64,000 bases of DNA, from contig NZ_BMWC01000002.1 of the NCBI RefSeq assembly GCF_014651035.1, positions 496,001 to 560,000 on the forward strand, given 5' to 3'. Position 1 is the stretch's first letter, and every line of letters starts with the position of its first letter. Shown here piece by piece: positions 53,710 to 64,000 of this stretch. The DNA is from Streptomyces lomondensis. Lineage in GTDB: Bacteria; Actinomycetota; Actinomycetes; Streptomycetales; Streptomycetaceae. The notes under the pieces were generated by a model. That model did no database searches. It saw only the letters and a program-made list of their open reading frames with translations, and was not told where the DNA came from. Position numbers and translations under genes: made by a program.

Positions 53710-55803
53710 TCAGGACTTGGGTTCGAAGGTCTTCGTCAGCGTCCGCCAAGTCCCCTTGCGCGGCTCGCCGTTCCAGTCGGCCGCCTTCGCCGTGTACATC
53801 AGCGCGTACCCCTGCCGGTCGTCGACGACGAATCCGCGGTCGATGGTCCGGTACTTGGTGCCGCTCTCCACGTAGGTGAACTCCCAGTCGGCCGTGTTCC
53901 AGCCGCGGTAGTCCACCTGCTCTATTCGGATCCTCTTGTACTGGGCGCGCTTCATGTAGCGCTCCTGGCTCTTCCAGTCCGCCACCGGGTCGCCCTTGGG
54001 CGTGGACGTCCAGGCGATGAGCAGCTTCTGCCCGTCGGGCCCGGTGAACCGGTCGCCCGCCGCACTCGTGGAGCGGTACTTCCACCCCTTCGGCAGCCCG
54101 ATCGAGTACCCCTGGTTCCCCTGATGGGTCGACACCTGCGAGGTGCCCTCACCGTCAGAGCCGTCCGACCCCGCGCGGGCGCCGGACGAGCCGCTCGGCG
54201 TGCTGTTCGAGGAGGCGGCCCCCGAGGACGCGGGACGGGTCGCCGTACCGTCCGTCCGCGTGCCACCCGTCTCGTCGCCCTTGGTGTCGGCGCTGTCCGA
54301 CGCGGTGGCGACGGTCTTGCCGCCACTCCCGCCGGCCGCTCCCTTCGAGCCCTTGTCGTCCCCGCTGAGCGCTATGGCCAGCACGGTGCCGATCACGGCG
54401 AGCGCCACGACCACCGCGATGATCATCAGGGTCCGCCGCGGCACCACGTCGGTGAGCGGCGCCCTCGGTACGGGCCGGGGCGGCAGGTCCGGCGGCGTCA
54501 TCACGGGCCACCCCGAACTCCCGCCGCCCGACTGGGGCTTGGCGCCCTGCGTACCCGGCGGCGGCACCACGGGCCACCCGGAACTCCCGCCGCTCGACTT
54601 GGCCTTGGCGCCCTGCGCACCCCGCTCACCGGCCCCGGCCGCCGCCCCCGACGCCACCGCCGAACCCGGCTTCGCCTTCGACGCACTCACGGTCCCGCTC
54701 CGGCCCGCCTTGCCGTCCGAGCCGGAAGAGGCCGTGCCCGCCTCGGACTCGGTGGAGGCGGCGGCCGTCCCCGCCGCGGCCTTGCGCACGGAACGCAGCG
54801 CCCCGCGCAACCGCTCCCCGGCCTCCTCGCCCCGCTTGCCCCCGGAACCCGCCGAGCCCTTCTTGCCCGACGGGCCGTCCGGCTGCGCCGGCAGCGGCAC
54901 GACCTTCGTCGCGTCCAGCGGCTCCGGCTCGGACACCTCGGGCGCGCGGATGACCGCGTTCAGCAGCGCCCGGGCACCCGCGTCGTCGAGCCGCTTGGCC
55001 GGGTCCTTGGTGAGCAGCCCGTGGATGACGTCCTTCAGCGGGCCCGCGTTCTTCGGCTCCTCCAGCGGCTCGGTCATCACGGCCGTGAGGGTCGCTATGG
55101 CCGACCCCTTGTCGTACGGCGGCGAGCCCTCCACCGCCGCGTACAGCAGCCCGCCGAGCGACCACAGGTCGGCCGCCGGACCCGGCTTGTGCCCGCGCGC
55201 CCGCTCCGGGGAGATGTAGGAGGGCGCGCCGACGAGCATGCCGGTCGAGGTGATGGACGGGTCGCCCTCGACCTGGGCGATGCCGAAGTCGGTGAGCACG
55301 ACCCGGCCGTCCTCGGCGATCAGCACGTTGGACGGCTTCACGTCGCGGTGCAGGATGCCCTCGCGGTGCGCGGAGCGCAGCACGTCCAGGACGGCGAGCC
55401 CGACCTCGGCGGCGCGCTTCGGTTCGAGGAGGCCGTCCTCCCGGATGACCTCGGCGAGCGACTTGCCCTCGACGAGCTCCATCACGATCCAGGGCCGGTC
55501 GTCCTCCTGGACCACGTCGAAGACCGTCACCGCGCTGTTGTTGCGGATCCGCGCGATCGCCTTGGCCTCGCGCAGCGTCCGCGTGATCAGCCGCCGCTTC
55601 TCGTCCTCGTCGATGTTCGACGGGAATCGCAGCTCCTTGACGGCGACCGTCCGGCCGAGGGTCTCGTCCTGGGCCCGCCAGACCGTGCCCATGCCCCCGC
55701 GGCCGAGCACTTCGCCCAGCCGGTAACGCCCCGCGAGGAGACGCTCCCTGTTGTCCTGACGAGTGTCCTGACGAGATGTGCCCGCCCGCTCCGCCTCCGA
55801 CAT
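53710..55803 (-). CDS. Membrane-anchored Ser/Thr protein kinase (kinase 1 of cluster)
   Basis: A 697-residue kinase. It has GRGGMGTVW, Lys56, His152-Arg153-Asp154 and Asp172 of DFG, and an APE-like SPE segment. A long basic and Ser/Ala/Gly-rich linker carries two GGSSGWPV copies. A membrane helix (~456-480) leads to a Ser/Thr/Gly stalk and an extracytoplasmic domain (GYSIGLPKGWKYRS...). It is the first gene of the leftward cluster, and the ATG at 55803 follows GAGGGG. Its promoter should lie in the 171-bp divergent region shared with the serine hydrolase gene. Confidence 0.93.
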   Translation of the reverse strand: MSEAERAGTSRQDTRQDNRERLLAGRYRLGEVLGRGGMGTVWRAQDETLGRTVAVKELRFPSNIDEDEKRRLITRTLREAKAIARIRNNSAVTVFDVVQEDDRPWIVMELVEGKSLAEVIREDGLLEPKRAAEVGLAVLDVLRSAHREGILHRDVKPSNVLIAEDGRVVLTDFGIAQVEGDPSITSTGMLVGAPSYISPERARGHKPGPAADLWSLGGLLYAAVEGSPPYDKGSAIATLTAVMTEPLEEPKNAGPLKDVIHGLLTKDPAKRLDDAGARALLNAVIRAPEVSEPEPLDATKVVPLPAQPDGPSGKKGSAGSGGKRGEEAGERLRGALRSVRKAAAGTAAASTESEAGTASSGSDGKAGRSGTVSASKAKPGSAVASGAAAGAGERGAQGAKAKSSGGSSGWPVVPPPGTQGAKPQSGGGSSGWPVMTPPDLPPRPVPRAPLTDVVPRRTLMIIAVVVALAVIGTVLAIALSGDDKGSKGAAGGSGGKTVATASDSADTKGDETGGTRTDGTATRPASSGAASSNSTPSGSSGARAGSDGSDGEGTSQVSTHQGNQGYSIGLPKGWKYRSTSAAGDRFTGPDGQKLLIAWTSTPKGDPVADWKSQERYMKRAQYKRIRIEQVDYRGWNTADWEFTYVESGTKYRTIDRGFVVDDRQGYALMYTAKAADWNGEPRKGTWRTLTKTFEPKS

Positions 55804-55974
55804 GCGTCCCCTCATACAACCCGCCCTGACAGAGCCTCCATTGTCTCTCACCCGACAAGTGCCCAGCGCCCAGGGGCCCCCTGGCGAACGCCCGCGGGCC
55901 CGGCCCCCTCCGACCCGGCTGCGGCCCACCACGCACTGCCTTGCATGATGGGCCCTGACCAGGGAGGAGCCCGT

Positions 55975-57017
55975 ATGCCGCCGCTTCGGACCTTGCTGGT
56001 GCTGACTGTGTCCCTCGCCCTCCTCGTGCTGCCCCCGGCCGACTCGTCGGCCCTCTCGGCGCCGCCCACGGACACCGTGCTGCCGCTGCTGGTGACCCGG
56101 GGCAGAGCCCCCGCCGCGGCCCTGCTGGCCCAGGAGGGAGCCACCACCCACTACGCCCACGCCGGGCGGGGAATCGCCCGGTCGGACCATTTCCGCGCCG
56201 GCAGCATCACGAAGACGTTCATCGCCACGGTCGTGCTGCAACTGGCCGCCGAGCACCGGCTGGCGCTGTCCGACACCGTGGAGCAGCACCTGCCCGGCCT
56301 GGTGCGGGGAGCGGGCAACGACGGCCGCGCGCTGACCCTGCGTTCCCTGCTCACCCACACCAGCGGCCTGTACGACTTCACCGCGGCCACCGGCGGCACC
56401 ACGCCCGTCACACCCCGTCAGGCCCTGCGCATCGCACTCACCCACCCTCCGGCCGCACGCGGCCGCTTCTCCTACTCGAACACCAACTACGTCCTGCTCG
56501 GCCTGGTCATCGAGCAGGTCACCGGCCACTCGTACGCCGCCGAGGCCGAGCGCCGCATCATCACTCCCCTGCGCCTGACGGGCACCTCCTTCCCCGGATC
56601 CCGCTCCTCGCTGCCCTCTCCGCACGGCCACGCCTACGCCGCCGACGGAACCGACGTCACCGATCTCGACCCGCGGGTGGCCGGCGCCGCGGGCGAGTTG
56701 GTGACCACGCTCGCCGACCTGGACCGCTTCTACGCGGCCCTGCTCGGCGGCCGGCTGCTGCCCCCGCACTGGCTGCGCGAAATGCTCGACACCCGTGCCG
56801 CACACGGCGCGTACGGCATGGGGCTGTTTCCCGAGAGGCTTCCGTGCGGCACCACGGTGTGGGGGCACAAGGGCACATAGCCGGCAGCTATGTGCGCAGC
56901 GCGGCCACCGTCGACGGCCGGCGTGTCCTCACCTTCCGCGTGAACACGGACGCGATCGCGGATCCCGGCCTGGAACCCGCGGTGCTCACGGCCGAGTTCT
57001 GCCCCCGCACCTCGTAG
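55975..57017 (+). pseudogene. Beta-lactamase-like serine hydrolase (D-Ala-D-Ala carboxypeptidase type), frameshifted near the 3' end
   Basis: A secreted serine hydrolase with a signal peptide (~1-27), SxxK motif SITK, YxN motif YSN and C-terminal HKG. The open frame stops at 56880 (TAG) directly after GHKGT. The adjoining frame continues with IAGSYVRSAATVDGRRVLTF and ends at 57017, exactly what the fold needs for its last strand and helix. A single missing base near 56874-56877 explains this. The product would lose ~45 residues, including the strand next to HKG, so it is probably inactive, unless this is a sequencing error. The start follows GGGAGGAG. Confidence 0.8.
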
Positions 57018-57104
57018 AACGACCGGGTTCCGAACGAAGATCCCGGTCCCCGACACTCGTTCGGGTGATGTCGGGAGCGTCGCCCGGTTCGCGGGAACAG
57101 CCGC

Positions 57105-58811
57105 CTACAACGGCACGATGTCCGGCGCCCCCAGCCGCGCCGCGTCCGCCGTCAGGTCGTCCGGCTGCCGCTGGGACTCCCGCTCGGCCTCCACCCGCTT
57201 CTCGTAGTGCTGCACCTCGCGCTCGATCTGGTCCTTGTCCCAGCCGAGCACCGGCGCCATCAGCTCGGCGGCGTCCCGCGCGCTGCGCGTGCCCCGGTCG
57301 AAGGTCTCGATGGAGATGCGCGTCCGCCGGGTCAGCACGTCGTCCAGATGCCGCGCCCCCTCGTGCGAGGCCGCGTACACGATCTCGGCGCGCAGGTAGT
57401 CGTCGGCCGCCGGCAGGGGCTCGCCCAGGGACGGGTCCTCGGCGATGAGGTCGAGAAGTTCCTCGGCCATCGCCCCGTACCGGTTCAGCAGGTGCTCCAC
57501 CCGCACCACATGGAGTCCGGTCCGGGCGGCGATCCGCGCCCGCGCGTTCCACAGCGCCCGGTAGCCCTCGGCGCCCAGCAGCGGCACGTCCTCGGTGACG
57601 CACTCGGCGACCCGCATGTCGAGGCCGTGCACCGCCGCGTCCACGGCGTCCTTGGCCATGACCCGGTAGGTGGTGTACTTGCCGCCCGCCACGACGACCA
57701 GCCCGGGCACCGGATGCGCCACGGTGTGCTCGCGCGACAGCTTGCTGGTGGCTTCCGACTCGCCCGCGAGCAGGGGCCGCAGGCCCGCGTACACACCCTG
57801 GACGTCGTCCCTGGTGAGCGGCACCGCGAGGACCGAGTTCACATGCTCCAGGAGGTAGTCGATGTCCGCGCTGGACGCGGCCGGGTGGGCCTTGTCGAGG
57901 TCCCAGTCGGTGTCCGTGGTGCCGACGATCCAGTGCCGGCCCCAGGGGATGACGAACAGCACGGACTTCTCCGTGCGCAGGATCAGCCCGGTCGTGGAGT
58001 GGATCCGGTCGCGCGGCACGACCAGATGGATGCCCTTGGACGCCCGGACGTGGAACTGGCCGCGCTCGCCGACCATCGCCTGCGTGTCGTCCGTCCACAC
58101 GCCGGTGGCGTTGACGACCTGCTTGGCGCGGATCTCGTACTCGCCGCCGCCCTCGACGTCCTGCACCTTCGCGCCGACGACCCGCTCTCCCTCGCGCAGG
58201 AAGCCCGTGACCCGCGCACGGTTGGCGGCTTTCGCGCCGTAGGCCACCGCCGTGCGCACCAGCGTCGCCACGTACCGGGCGTCGTCCATCTGGGCGTCGT
58301 AGTACTGCAACGCACCGACCAGCGCGTCCTTCTTCAGACAGGGGGCCACCCGCAGGGCGTGATTGCGCGTCAGGTGACGGTGCATCGGCAGCCCCCGGCC
58401 GTGGCCCCGGGCCATGGACATGGCGTCGTACATCGCGACGCCCGACCCGGCGTACAGCCGCTCCCAGCCCTTGTGCTGCAACGGGTACAGGAACGGCACC
58501 GGCTTCACCAGATGCGGGGCGAGCCGCTCCAGCAGCAGGCCGCGCTCCTTCAGGGCCTCGCGGACGAGCGCGAAGTCGAGCATCTCCAGATAGCGCAGCC
58601 CGCCGTGGATCAGCTTGCTGGACCGGCTGGAGGTACCGGACGCCCAGTCGCGCGCCTCGACCAGGCCCGTGGACAGGCCTCTGGTCACGGCGTCGAGCGC
58701 GGTGCCCGCACCGACCACGCCTGCGCCCACGACCAGCACGTCCAGCTCGCGCTCGGCCATCGCTGCGAGTGACTCGGCGCGCTGCGCCGGTCCGAGTGTC
58801 GCTGTCCTCAC
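57105..58811 (-). CDS. glpD: Glycerol-3-phosphate dehydrogenase (FAD, respiratory)
   Basis: A 568-residue membrane-associated flavoenzyme oxidising sn-glycerol-3-phosphate to dihydroxyacetone phosphate and feeding electrons to quinones. The FAD-binding VVGAGVVGAGTALDAVTRG is near residues 26-44. SSKLIHGGLRYLE and the HWIVGTTDTD region are conserved, and the C-terminal DAO_C domain is present. GTG at 58811 follows GGGAGG. No glpF or glpK is adjacent, consistent with one of two glpD copies usual in Streptomyces. It is divergent from the nucleotide-sugar dehydrogenase gene across 271 bp. Confidence 0.94.
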   Translation of the reverse strand: MRTATLGPAQRAESLAAMAERELDVLVVGAGVVGAGTALDAVTRGLSTGLVEARDWASGTSSRSSKLIHGGLRYLEMLDFALVREALKERGLLLERLAPHLVKPVPFLYPLQHKGWERLYAGSGVAMYDAMSMARGHGRGLPMHRHLTRNHALRVAPCLKKDALVGALQYYDAQMDDARYVATLVRTAVAYGAKAANRARVTGFLREGERVVGAKVQDVEGGGEYEIRAKQVVNATGVWTDDTQAMVGERGQFHVRASKGIHLVVPRDRIHSTTGLILRTEKSVLFVIPWGRHWIVGTTDTDWDLDKAHPAASSADIDYLLEHVNSVLAVPLTRDDVQGVYAGLRPLLAGESEATSKLSREHTVAHPVPGLVVVAGGKYTTYRVMAKDAVDAAVHGLDMRVAECVTEDVPLLGAEGYRALWNARARIAARTGLHVVRVEHLLNRYGAMAEELLDLIAEDPSLGEPLPAADDYLRAEIVYAASHEGARHLDDVLTRRTRISIETFDRGTRSARDAAELMAPVLGWDKDQIEREVQHYEKRVEAERESQRQPDDLTADAARLGAPDIVPL

Positions 58812-59082
58812 CGCTGCCTCCCGCTCTTCGGTCGTGCCGACCGCACCCGTCGGGCGCAGCCCCGTCCGTTCCCCCCTGCCCAAATTCTGACCGGGTTGCC
58901 CGACTTCAGCCACCACGGGCCATGAGCCTGTGGACAACGCGCACGGAACACTCACCGAAACTCGGCCGAGCAATCCCGCATATCGGTCATATTTACTCCT
59001 AGTCTGACATTGCGCTCGCCCGTCCTGTCCACAGGGCTTGCGCACCTGTCCCACTTCGGCTATCGGGAAGGACGGCCACGCC

Positions 59083-60291
59083 ATGCCCGCAGATCTCGCC
59101 GTCATCGGACTCGGCCCGTACGGCCTGCCCCTGGCCCAGGCCGCCGTCGCCGCCGGCGTCCCCACCATCGGCTACCGGACCGGCCCCGAGGCCGGCTCCC
59201 TCAGCCCCGCCGAACTGCGCCGGATGCTCTCGGGGGGCTTCCGGCCGACCACCGACCCGGCCGAGCTGGGCCGTGTGCGCACGGCGGTCCTCTGCGCGCC
59301 GACCCCGCCGGGTGCGGACGGCGGGCTCGACCTGGGCCAGCTGGAGGCCGCCGCCCGCACCCTGGCCGCCCATCTGCGCCCCCACACCACCGTGATCCTT
59401 GAGTCACCTGTGTACCCGGGGACGACAGAGGAATTCCTCCGTCCGCTCCTCGAAGAGGGCTCCGGCCTGCGCGCGGGCCGCGACTTCCACCTCGCGTACT
59501 CCCCCAGCCGTGTCGACCCCGGCAACCGTGACGTCACGCCCGCCACCACCCCCAAGGTCATCGGCGGTCTCACCCCGGCCTGCACTGAGTCGGCCGCCGC
59601 CTTCTACGGACGGCTGACCGACAAGGTGGTACGCGCGCGTGGACCCCGCGAGGCGGAGACCGTGCAGCTGCTGGAGACCAACTACCGGCATGTGAACATC
59701 GCCCTCGTCAACGAGATGGCGGTCCTCTGCCACGATCTCGGCGTCGACCTGTGGGACGTCATCCGCTGCGCGGAGACCAAGCCGTTCGGCTTCCAGGCCT
59801 TCCGCCCGGGCCCGGGCGTGGGCGGGCACTCGGTCCCCCAGGACCTGACCGCCCACGGCGGCCGCGGCCTGCGCATGGTGGAGCTGGCGCAGCAGGTCAA
59901 CAGCCGCATGCCCGGCTACGTCGTCCAGCGCGCCGCCACGCTCCTCAACGAACACGGCAAATCGGCCCGAGGCGCACGCGTGCTGCTCCTCGGCGTCACC
60001 TACAAGCCCGACCTCGCCGACCTCCAGGGCACCCCGGCCCAGGAGATCGCCCTGCGCCTGATGGAACTGGGCGCCTCGGTCAGCTACCACGACCCCCACG
60101 TCCCCGCCTGGAGCGTCCTCGACCGCCCGATCCCCCGCGCGGACTCCCTCTACGAGGCGGCGGCCGACGCGGACCTGACCATCCTGCTCCAGCAGCACCG
60201 CACGTACGACCTCCAGGGCCTGTCGGTGAAGGCCCAGCTCCTGCTGGACACGCGGGGGGCAGCGCCGATGGGGGCGGCGCATCGGTTGTGA
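59083..60291 (+). CDS. UDP-ManNAc/UDP-glucose dehydrogenase-like protein lacking the catalytic Cys
   Basis: A 402-residue homologue of nucleotide-sugar dehydrogenases. The N-terminal NAD-binding domain reads VIGLGPYGLPLAQA. The central helix ETVQLLETNYRHVNIALVNE and the C-terminal domain (LGVTYKPDLADLQGTPA) follow. Where active enzymes have GxGGHCxPxD, this has GVGGHSVPQD, so the nucleophilic Cys is Ser250. The usual Lys before L-x-E-N is Gln. Loss of both suggests it does not perform the normal two-step oxidation. Its role may be altered chemistry or regulation. ATG at 59083 was chosen within the longer open frame. Confidence 0.85.
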   Translation: MPADLAVIGLGPYGLPLAQAAVAAGVPTIGYRTGPEAGSLSPAELRRMLSGGFRPTTDPAELGRVRTAVLCAPTPPGADGGLDLGQLEAAARTLAAHLRPHTTVILESPVYPGTTEEFLRPLLEEGSGLRAGRDFHLAYSPSRVDPGNRDVTPATTPKVIGGLTPACTESAAAFYGRLTDKVVRARGPREAETVQLLETNYRHVNIALVNEMAVLCHDLGVDLWDVIRCAETKPFGFQAFRPGPGVGGHSVPQDLTAHGGRGLRMVELAQQVNSRMPGYVVQRAATLLNEHGKSARGARVLLLGVTYKPDLADLQGTPAQEIALRLMELGASVSYHDPHVPAWSVLDRPIPRADSLYEAAADADLTILLQQHRTYDLQGLSVKAQLLLDTRGAAPMGAAHRL

Positions 60292-60943
60292 AAGGGGGCG
60301 TGCGGGGTGCATGAAGCCTGAGGACTGGTGGCATGCGGCGCACGGCGCGGGTACCTTACGGAAACAAGGTGGAGCCCACCGCAGGGGGTACTGCGGCAGG
60401 TTCCTGGATGGATCACGGAGTGTCCGCCCCTAGTTCTCGTGGGGGCGGACGCTCACCATCCGAAACAAGGTGGAGCCCACCGCAGTGGTCGCTGCGGCAG
60501 GCTCCTGGATGGATCACGGAGTGTCCGCCCCTAGGCTTCGTGGGGGCGGCCGCTCACCATCCGAAAAGCCGCAAGATCCACCTCCTCCGGCACTGCACCA
60601 TCCGAAGACGGAGTCGATCCCAGCGGGTGGGCTTGCGGTGGCGTCCCATGGGCGCCCCCTTCCACGACGCTGCCCATTGACCCGGTAGACAGCACGTCGG
60701 ATTCGGGCCGGGCCCCGAGGGCCGGGGTCCGGAACCGTGTTCCTTGGAAGGGGGCACCCAGAAGAACCTGGGGCGCCGATCACGGACACTAGCGCCTCGA
60801 AACCGCCCTCACCGGGGCCAACCGGCCCAAAAGCAACCGTGCGCCCCCCTACGGCAACACGCGCCCCGTGCAAGCCAGTTGGGCATGCGAAAGGGCCCGG
60901 CCACTCCGGCGAGTGACCAGGCCCTTGTCAGTCCTGAAGCGGA
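60292..60943. other. Intergenic region with a tandem structured repeat
   Basis: A 652-bp gap between convergent genes. Besides the 101-bp tandem repeat (60361-60562) it contains GC-rich stretches near 60700-60790. No ORF shows Streptomyces codon bias; the repeat period of 101 is not a multiple of three, so it is not coding. Confidence 0.7.
60361..60562. repeat. Two tandem 101-bp units with conserved stems (possible structured RNA)
   Basis: Unit 1 (60361-60461) and unit 2 (60462-60562) are about 90% identical. Each holds GGTGG-AGC-CCACC, then CCGCAG...CTGCGG. GGATGG then pairs with CCATCC around an inner hairpin GTCCGCCCC...GGGGGCGGAC. Most differences fall in the two loops, while stems are kept except for one base in unit 2. 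A degenerate third copy (ending CACCATCCGAA) follows at 60563-60607. Loop-restricted variation suggests selection on RNA structure. No known RNA family is recognised. Confidence 0.75.
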
Positions 60944-62068
60944 CTACCGCCGGTGCTGCGAGTCCGCCACCGTCACCTCGACCCGCTGGAACTCCTTCAG
61001 CTCGCTGTAGCCGGTCGTGGCCATGGCCCGCCGCAGTGCGCCGAAGAGGTTCATCGAGCCGTCGGGCGTGTGGGACGGGCCGGTGAGGATCTCCTCCAGC
61101 GTGCCGACCGTGCCGAGGGCGACCTTCTTGCCGCGGGGCAGCTCCTCGTTCACGGCCTCCATGCCCCAGTGGTGGCCCTTGCCCGGACCGTCGGTCGCAC
61201 GGGCCAGCGGGGAGCCCATCATCACCGCGTCCGCGCCGCAGGCGATCGCCTTGGGCAGGTCGCCGGACCAGCCGACACCGCCGTCCGCGATCACGTGCAC
61301 GTACCGGCCGCCCGACTCGTCCATGTAGTCACGGCGGGCCGCGGCCACGTCGGCGACCGCCGTCGCCATGGGGACCTGGATGCCGAGCACGTTGCGCGTG
61401 GTGTGCGCGGCGCCGCCGCCGAAGCCGACCAGGACGCCGGCCGCGCCCGTGCGCATCAGGTGCAGGGCGGCGGTGTACGTGGCGCAGCCGCCGACGATCA
61501 CCGGGACGTCGAGTTCGTAGATGAACTGCTTCAGGTTCAGCGGTTCGTGCGAGCCGGAGACGTGCTCCGCGGAGACCGTCGTACCGCGGATGACGAAGAT
61601 GTCCACGCCCGCGTCGACGACGGCCTTGGAGAACTGGGCCGTGCGCTGCGGGGAGAGCGCGGCGGCCGTGACGACGCCCGAGTCGCGCACCTCCTTGATG
61701 CGCTGCCCGATCAGCTCCTCCTTGATGGGAGCCGCGTAGATCTCCTGGAGGCGCCGGGTCGCCGCCTCGGCGGGCAGCTCGGCGATCTCGTCGAGCAGCG
61801 GCTGCGGGTCCTCGTACCGCGTCCACAGGCCCTCGAGGTTCAGCACGCCGAGGCCGCCGAGCTCGCCGATGCGGATCGCGGTGGCCGGGGAGACGACCGA
61901 GTCCATGGGGGCGGCCAGGAACGGCAGCTCGAAGCGGTAGGCGTCGATCTGCCAGGCGATCGAGACCTCCTTCGGGTCCCGCGTACGGCGGCTGGGGACG
62001 ACGGCGATGTCGTCGAAGGCGTACGCCCGGCGGCCGCGCTTGCCGCGCCCGATCTCGATCTCAGTCAC
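60944..62068 (-). CDS. guaB3: GuaB3-family IMP dehydrogenase-related protein
   Basis: A 374-residue TIM-barrel protein of the IMPDH/GMPR superfamily without the CBS insert. The signature VPSRRTRDPKEVS and MDSVVSPATA are family-typical. The catalytic loop reads GGAAHTTR where IMPDH has GSICTTR, so the active-site Cys is absent, as is usual for GuaB3. It is therefore not a classical IMP dehydrogenase; its exact activity in Streptomyces is uncertain. GTG at 62068 follows GGAAAGG. It lies 117 bp downstream of guaB on the same strand. Confidence 0.92.
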   Translation of the reverse strand: MTEIEIGRGKRGRRAYAFDDIAVVPSRRTRDPKEVSIAWQIDAYRFELPFLAAPMDSVVSPATAIRIGELGGLGVLNLEGLWTRYEDPQPLLDEIAELPAEAATRRLQEIYAAPIKEELIGQRIKEVRDSGVVTAAALSPQRTAQFSKAVVDAGVDIFVIRGTTVSAEHVSGSHEPLNLKQFIYELDVPVIVGGCATYTAALHLMRTGAAGVLVGFGGGAAHTTRNVLGIQVPMATAVADVAAARRDYMDESGGRYVHVIADGGVGWSGDLPKAIACGADAVMMGSPLARATDGPGKGHHWGMEAVNEELPRGKKVALGTVGTLEEILTGPSHTPDGSMNLFGALRRAMATTGYSELKEFQRVEVTVADSQHRR

Positions 62069-62185
62069 GTCTGTGGCCTTTCCCTGATGCGTTTCAGCGT
62101 CTTCCAGTATCGCCGACGGGTACGACAAGGGCGGCCCCTGTGCTTCCGGGACCGCCCTCGGCCGAGCCTCACGCGCGCGTGCGCG

Positions 62186-63730
<1,545 letters not shown>

Positions 63731-63827
63731 CTAACGGGAAGGACAGCTGTCTCATTCCACGGTTCCTGCCCGCACCGGGCTTCGTATGTTCGTACGGAAG
63801 CGGCGCACCGCCTGTTCAATGAAGGGG

Positions 63828-64000
63828 CTACTGCTCGGCCAGCGCCCGCAGCCGGCTCAGCGCCCTGTGCTGCGCCACCCGGACCGCGCCGGGTGACATT
63901 CCCAACATCTGGCCCGTCTCCTCGGCCGTGAGCCCCACCGCGATGCGCAGCAGCAACAGCTCCCGCTGGTTCTCGGGGAGGTTGGCCAGGAGCTTCTTGG
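63828..64000 (-). CDS. shbA: Sigma-70-family sigma factor, C-terminal region 4 (partial; probably ShbA)
   Basis: The last 56 codons of a sigma factor run off the window edge. Region 4 is visible: [20 protein letters not shown], then [20 protein letters not shown] and [15 protein letters not shown]. Position directly upstream of guaB on the same strand matches ShbA of Streptomyces, the ECF-type sigma factor that drives transcription of hrdB. The assignment relies on synteny and this fragment only. Confidence 0.75.
   Translation of the reverse strand, partial: KKLLANLPENQRELLLLRIAVGLTAEETGQMLGMSPGAVRVAQHRALSRLRALAEQ

Noticed and set aside
51148..56880. A 1910-codon open frame on the plus strand across the kinase cluster
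   Set aside because: Most of it is antisense to clear kinase genes and reflects GC-rich codon bias. Only the part from 55975 is a real gene.
60361..60562. The 101-bp repeats as a CRISPR array
   Set aside because: Units are contiguous with no spacers, and no cas genes are present.
60333..60680. A 115-codon ORF spanning the tandem repeat
   Set aside because: The repeat period is not a multiple of three and the codon pattern is not Streptomyces-like.

Overview
The window looks like a core chromosomal segment of a Streptomyces species. The base composition is very GC-rich with GC-biased third codon positions. GTG and TTG starts are common, and many genes sit close together on one strand. The gene order guaB, guaB3, glpD, Ser/Thr kinase cluster, succinate-semialdehyde dehydrogenase, ChoD-like oxidoreductase, chorismate mutase, guaA, NlpC/P60, pcrA, M23, lipase, icmB is, from memory, the conserved order around SCO4769-SCO4801 in S. 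coelicolor. No rRNA, tRNA or CRISPR array was seen.

Layout. 1-3347: a divergent pair (the first codons of a leftward gene, and a SWIM zinc-finger gene followed by a DUF5691 gene) with a bidirectional promoter matching the actinobacterial RecA-independent DNA-damage (PafBC) motif. 3653-9839: icmB, a lipase, an M23 peptidase, and pcrA behind another copy of the same motif. 9840-11500: a c-di-AMP (ydaO-type) riboswitch and an NlpC/P60 wall hydrolase. 11507-23244: a complete Tn7-like transposon of 11.7 kb. It has 14-bp terminal inverted repeats (TGTAGGTTCCGATT), a 5-bp target duplication (AGGCA), and a translationally coupled tnsA-tnsB-tnsC-tniQ operon. Its cargo is a methyltransferase and two convergent pentapeptide-repeat proteins. 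It landed 1 bp after the NlpC/P60 stop codon and separated that gene from its terminator. 23321-30591: a TDT-family transporter, a second NlpC/P60 protein, a LiaFSR-like PspC/histidine-kinase/LuxR-regulator cluster, and a DoxX protein. 30806-35417: assorted membrane and enzyme genes. 35421-37613: guaA, then chorismate mutase preceded by a Phe/Tyr-rich leaderless leader peptide and a terminator hairpin, a likely attenuator. 38112-44075: a membrane protein, an LAETG sortase-anchored protein, a ChoD-like oxidoreductase and an aldehyde dehydrogenase. 44212-55803: six same-strand membrane-anchored Ser/Thr kinase genes, one a clear pseudokinase. 55975-64000: a frameshifted serine hydrolase, glpD, a nucleotide-sugar dehydrogenase homologue lacking its catalytic Cys, a 101-bp tandem repeat with RNA-like structure, guaB3, guaB, and the 3' end of a sigma factor (probably shbA).

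The most interesting object is the Tn7-like element. Its 941-residue TniQ ends in an array of DNA-binding domains (several HTH, a LysR-type HTH and a PadR-type winged helix). The last of these is cut by a one-base frameshift. Three element genes carry the rare TTA codon, so they may depend on bldA. The insertion point just behind a conserved gene, with the tnsA end next to that gene, suggests site-specific TnsD-like targeting to the 3' end of the NlpC/P60 gene. Secondary points of interest are the three PafBC-type promoters, the chorismate mutase attenuator and the tandem structured repeat near 60.4 kb.
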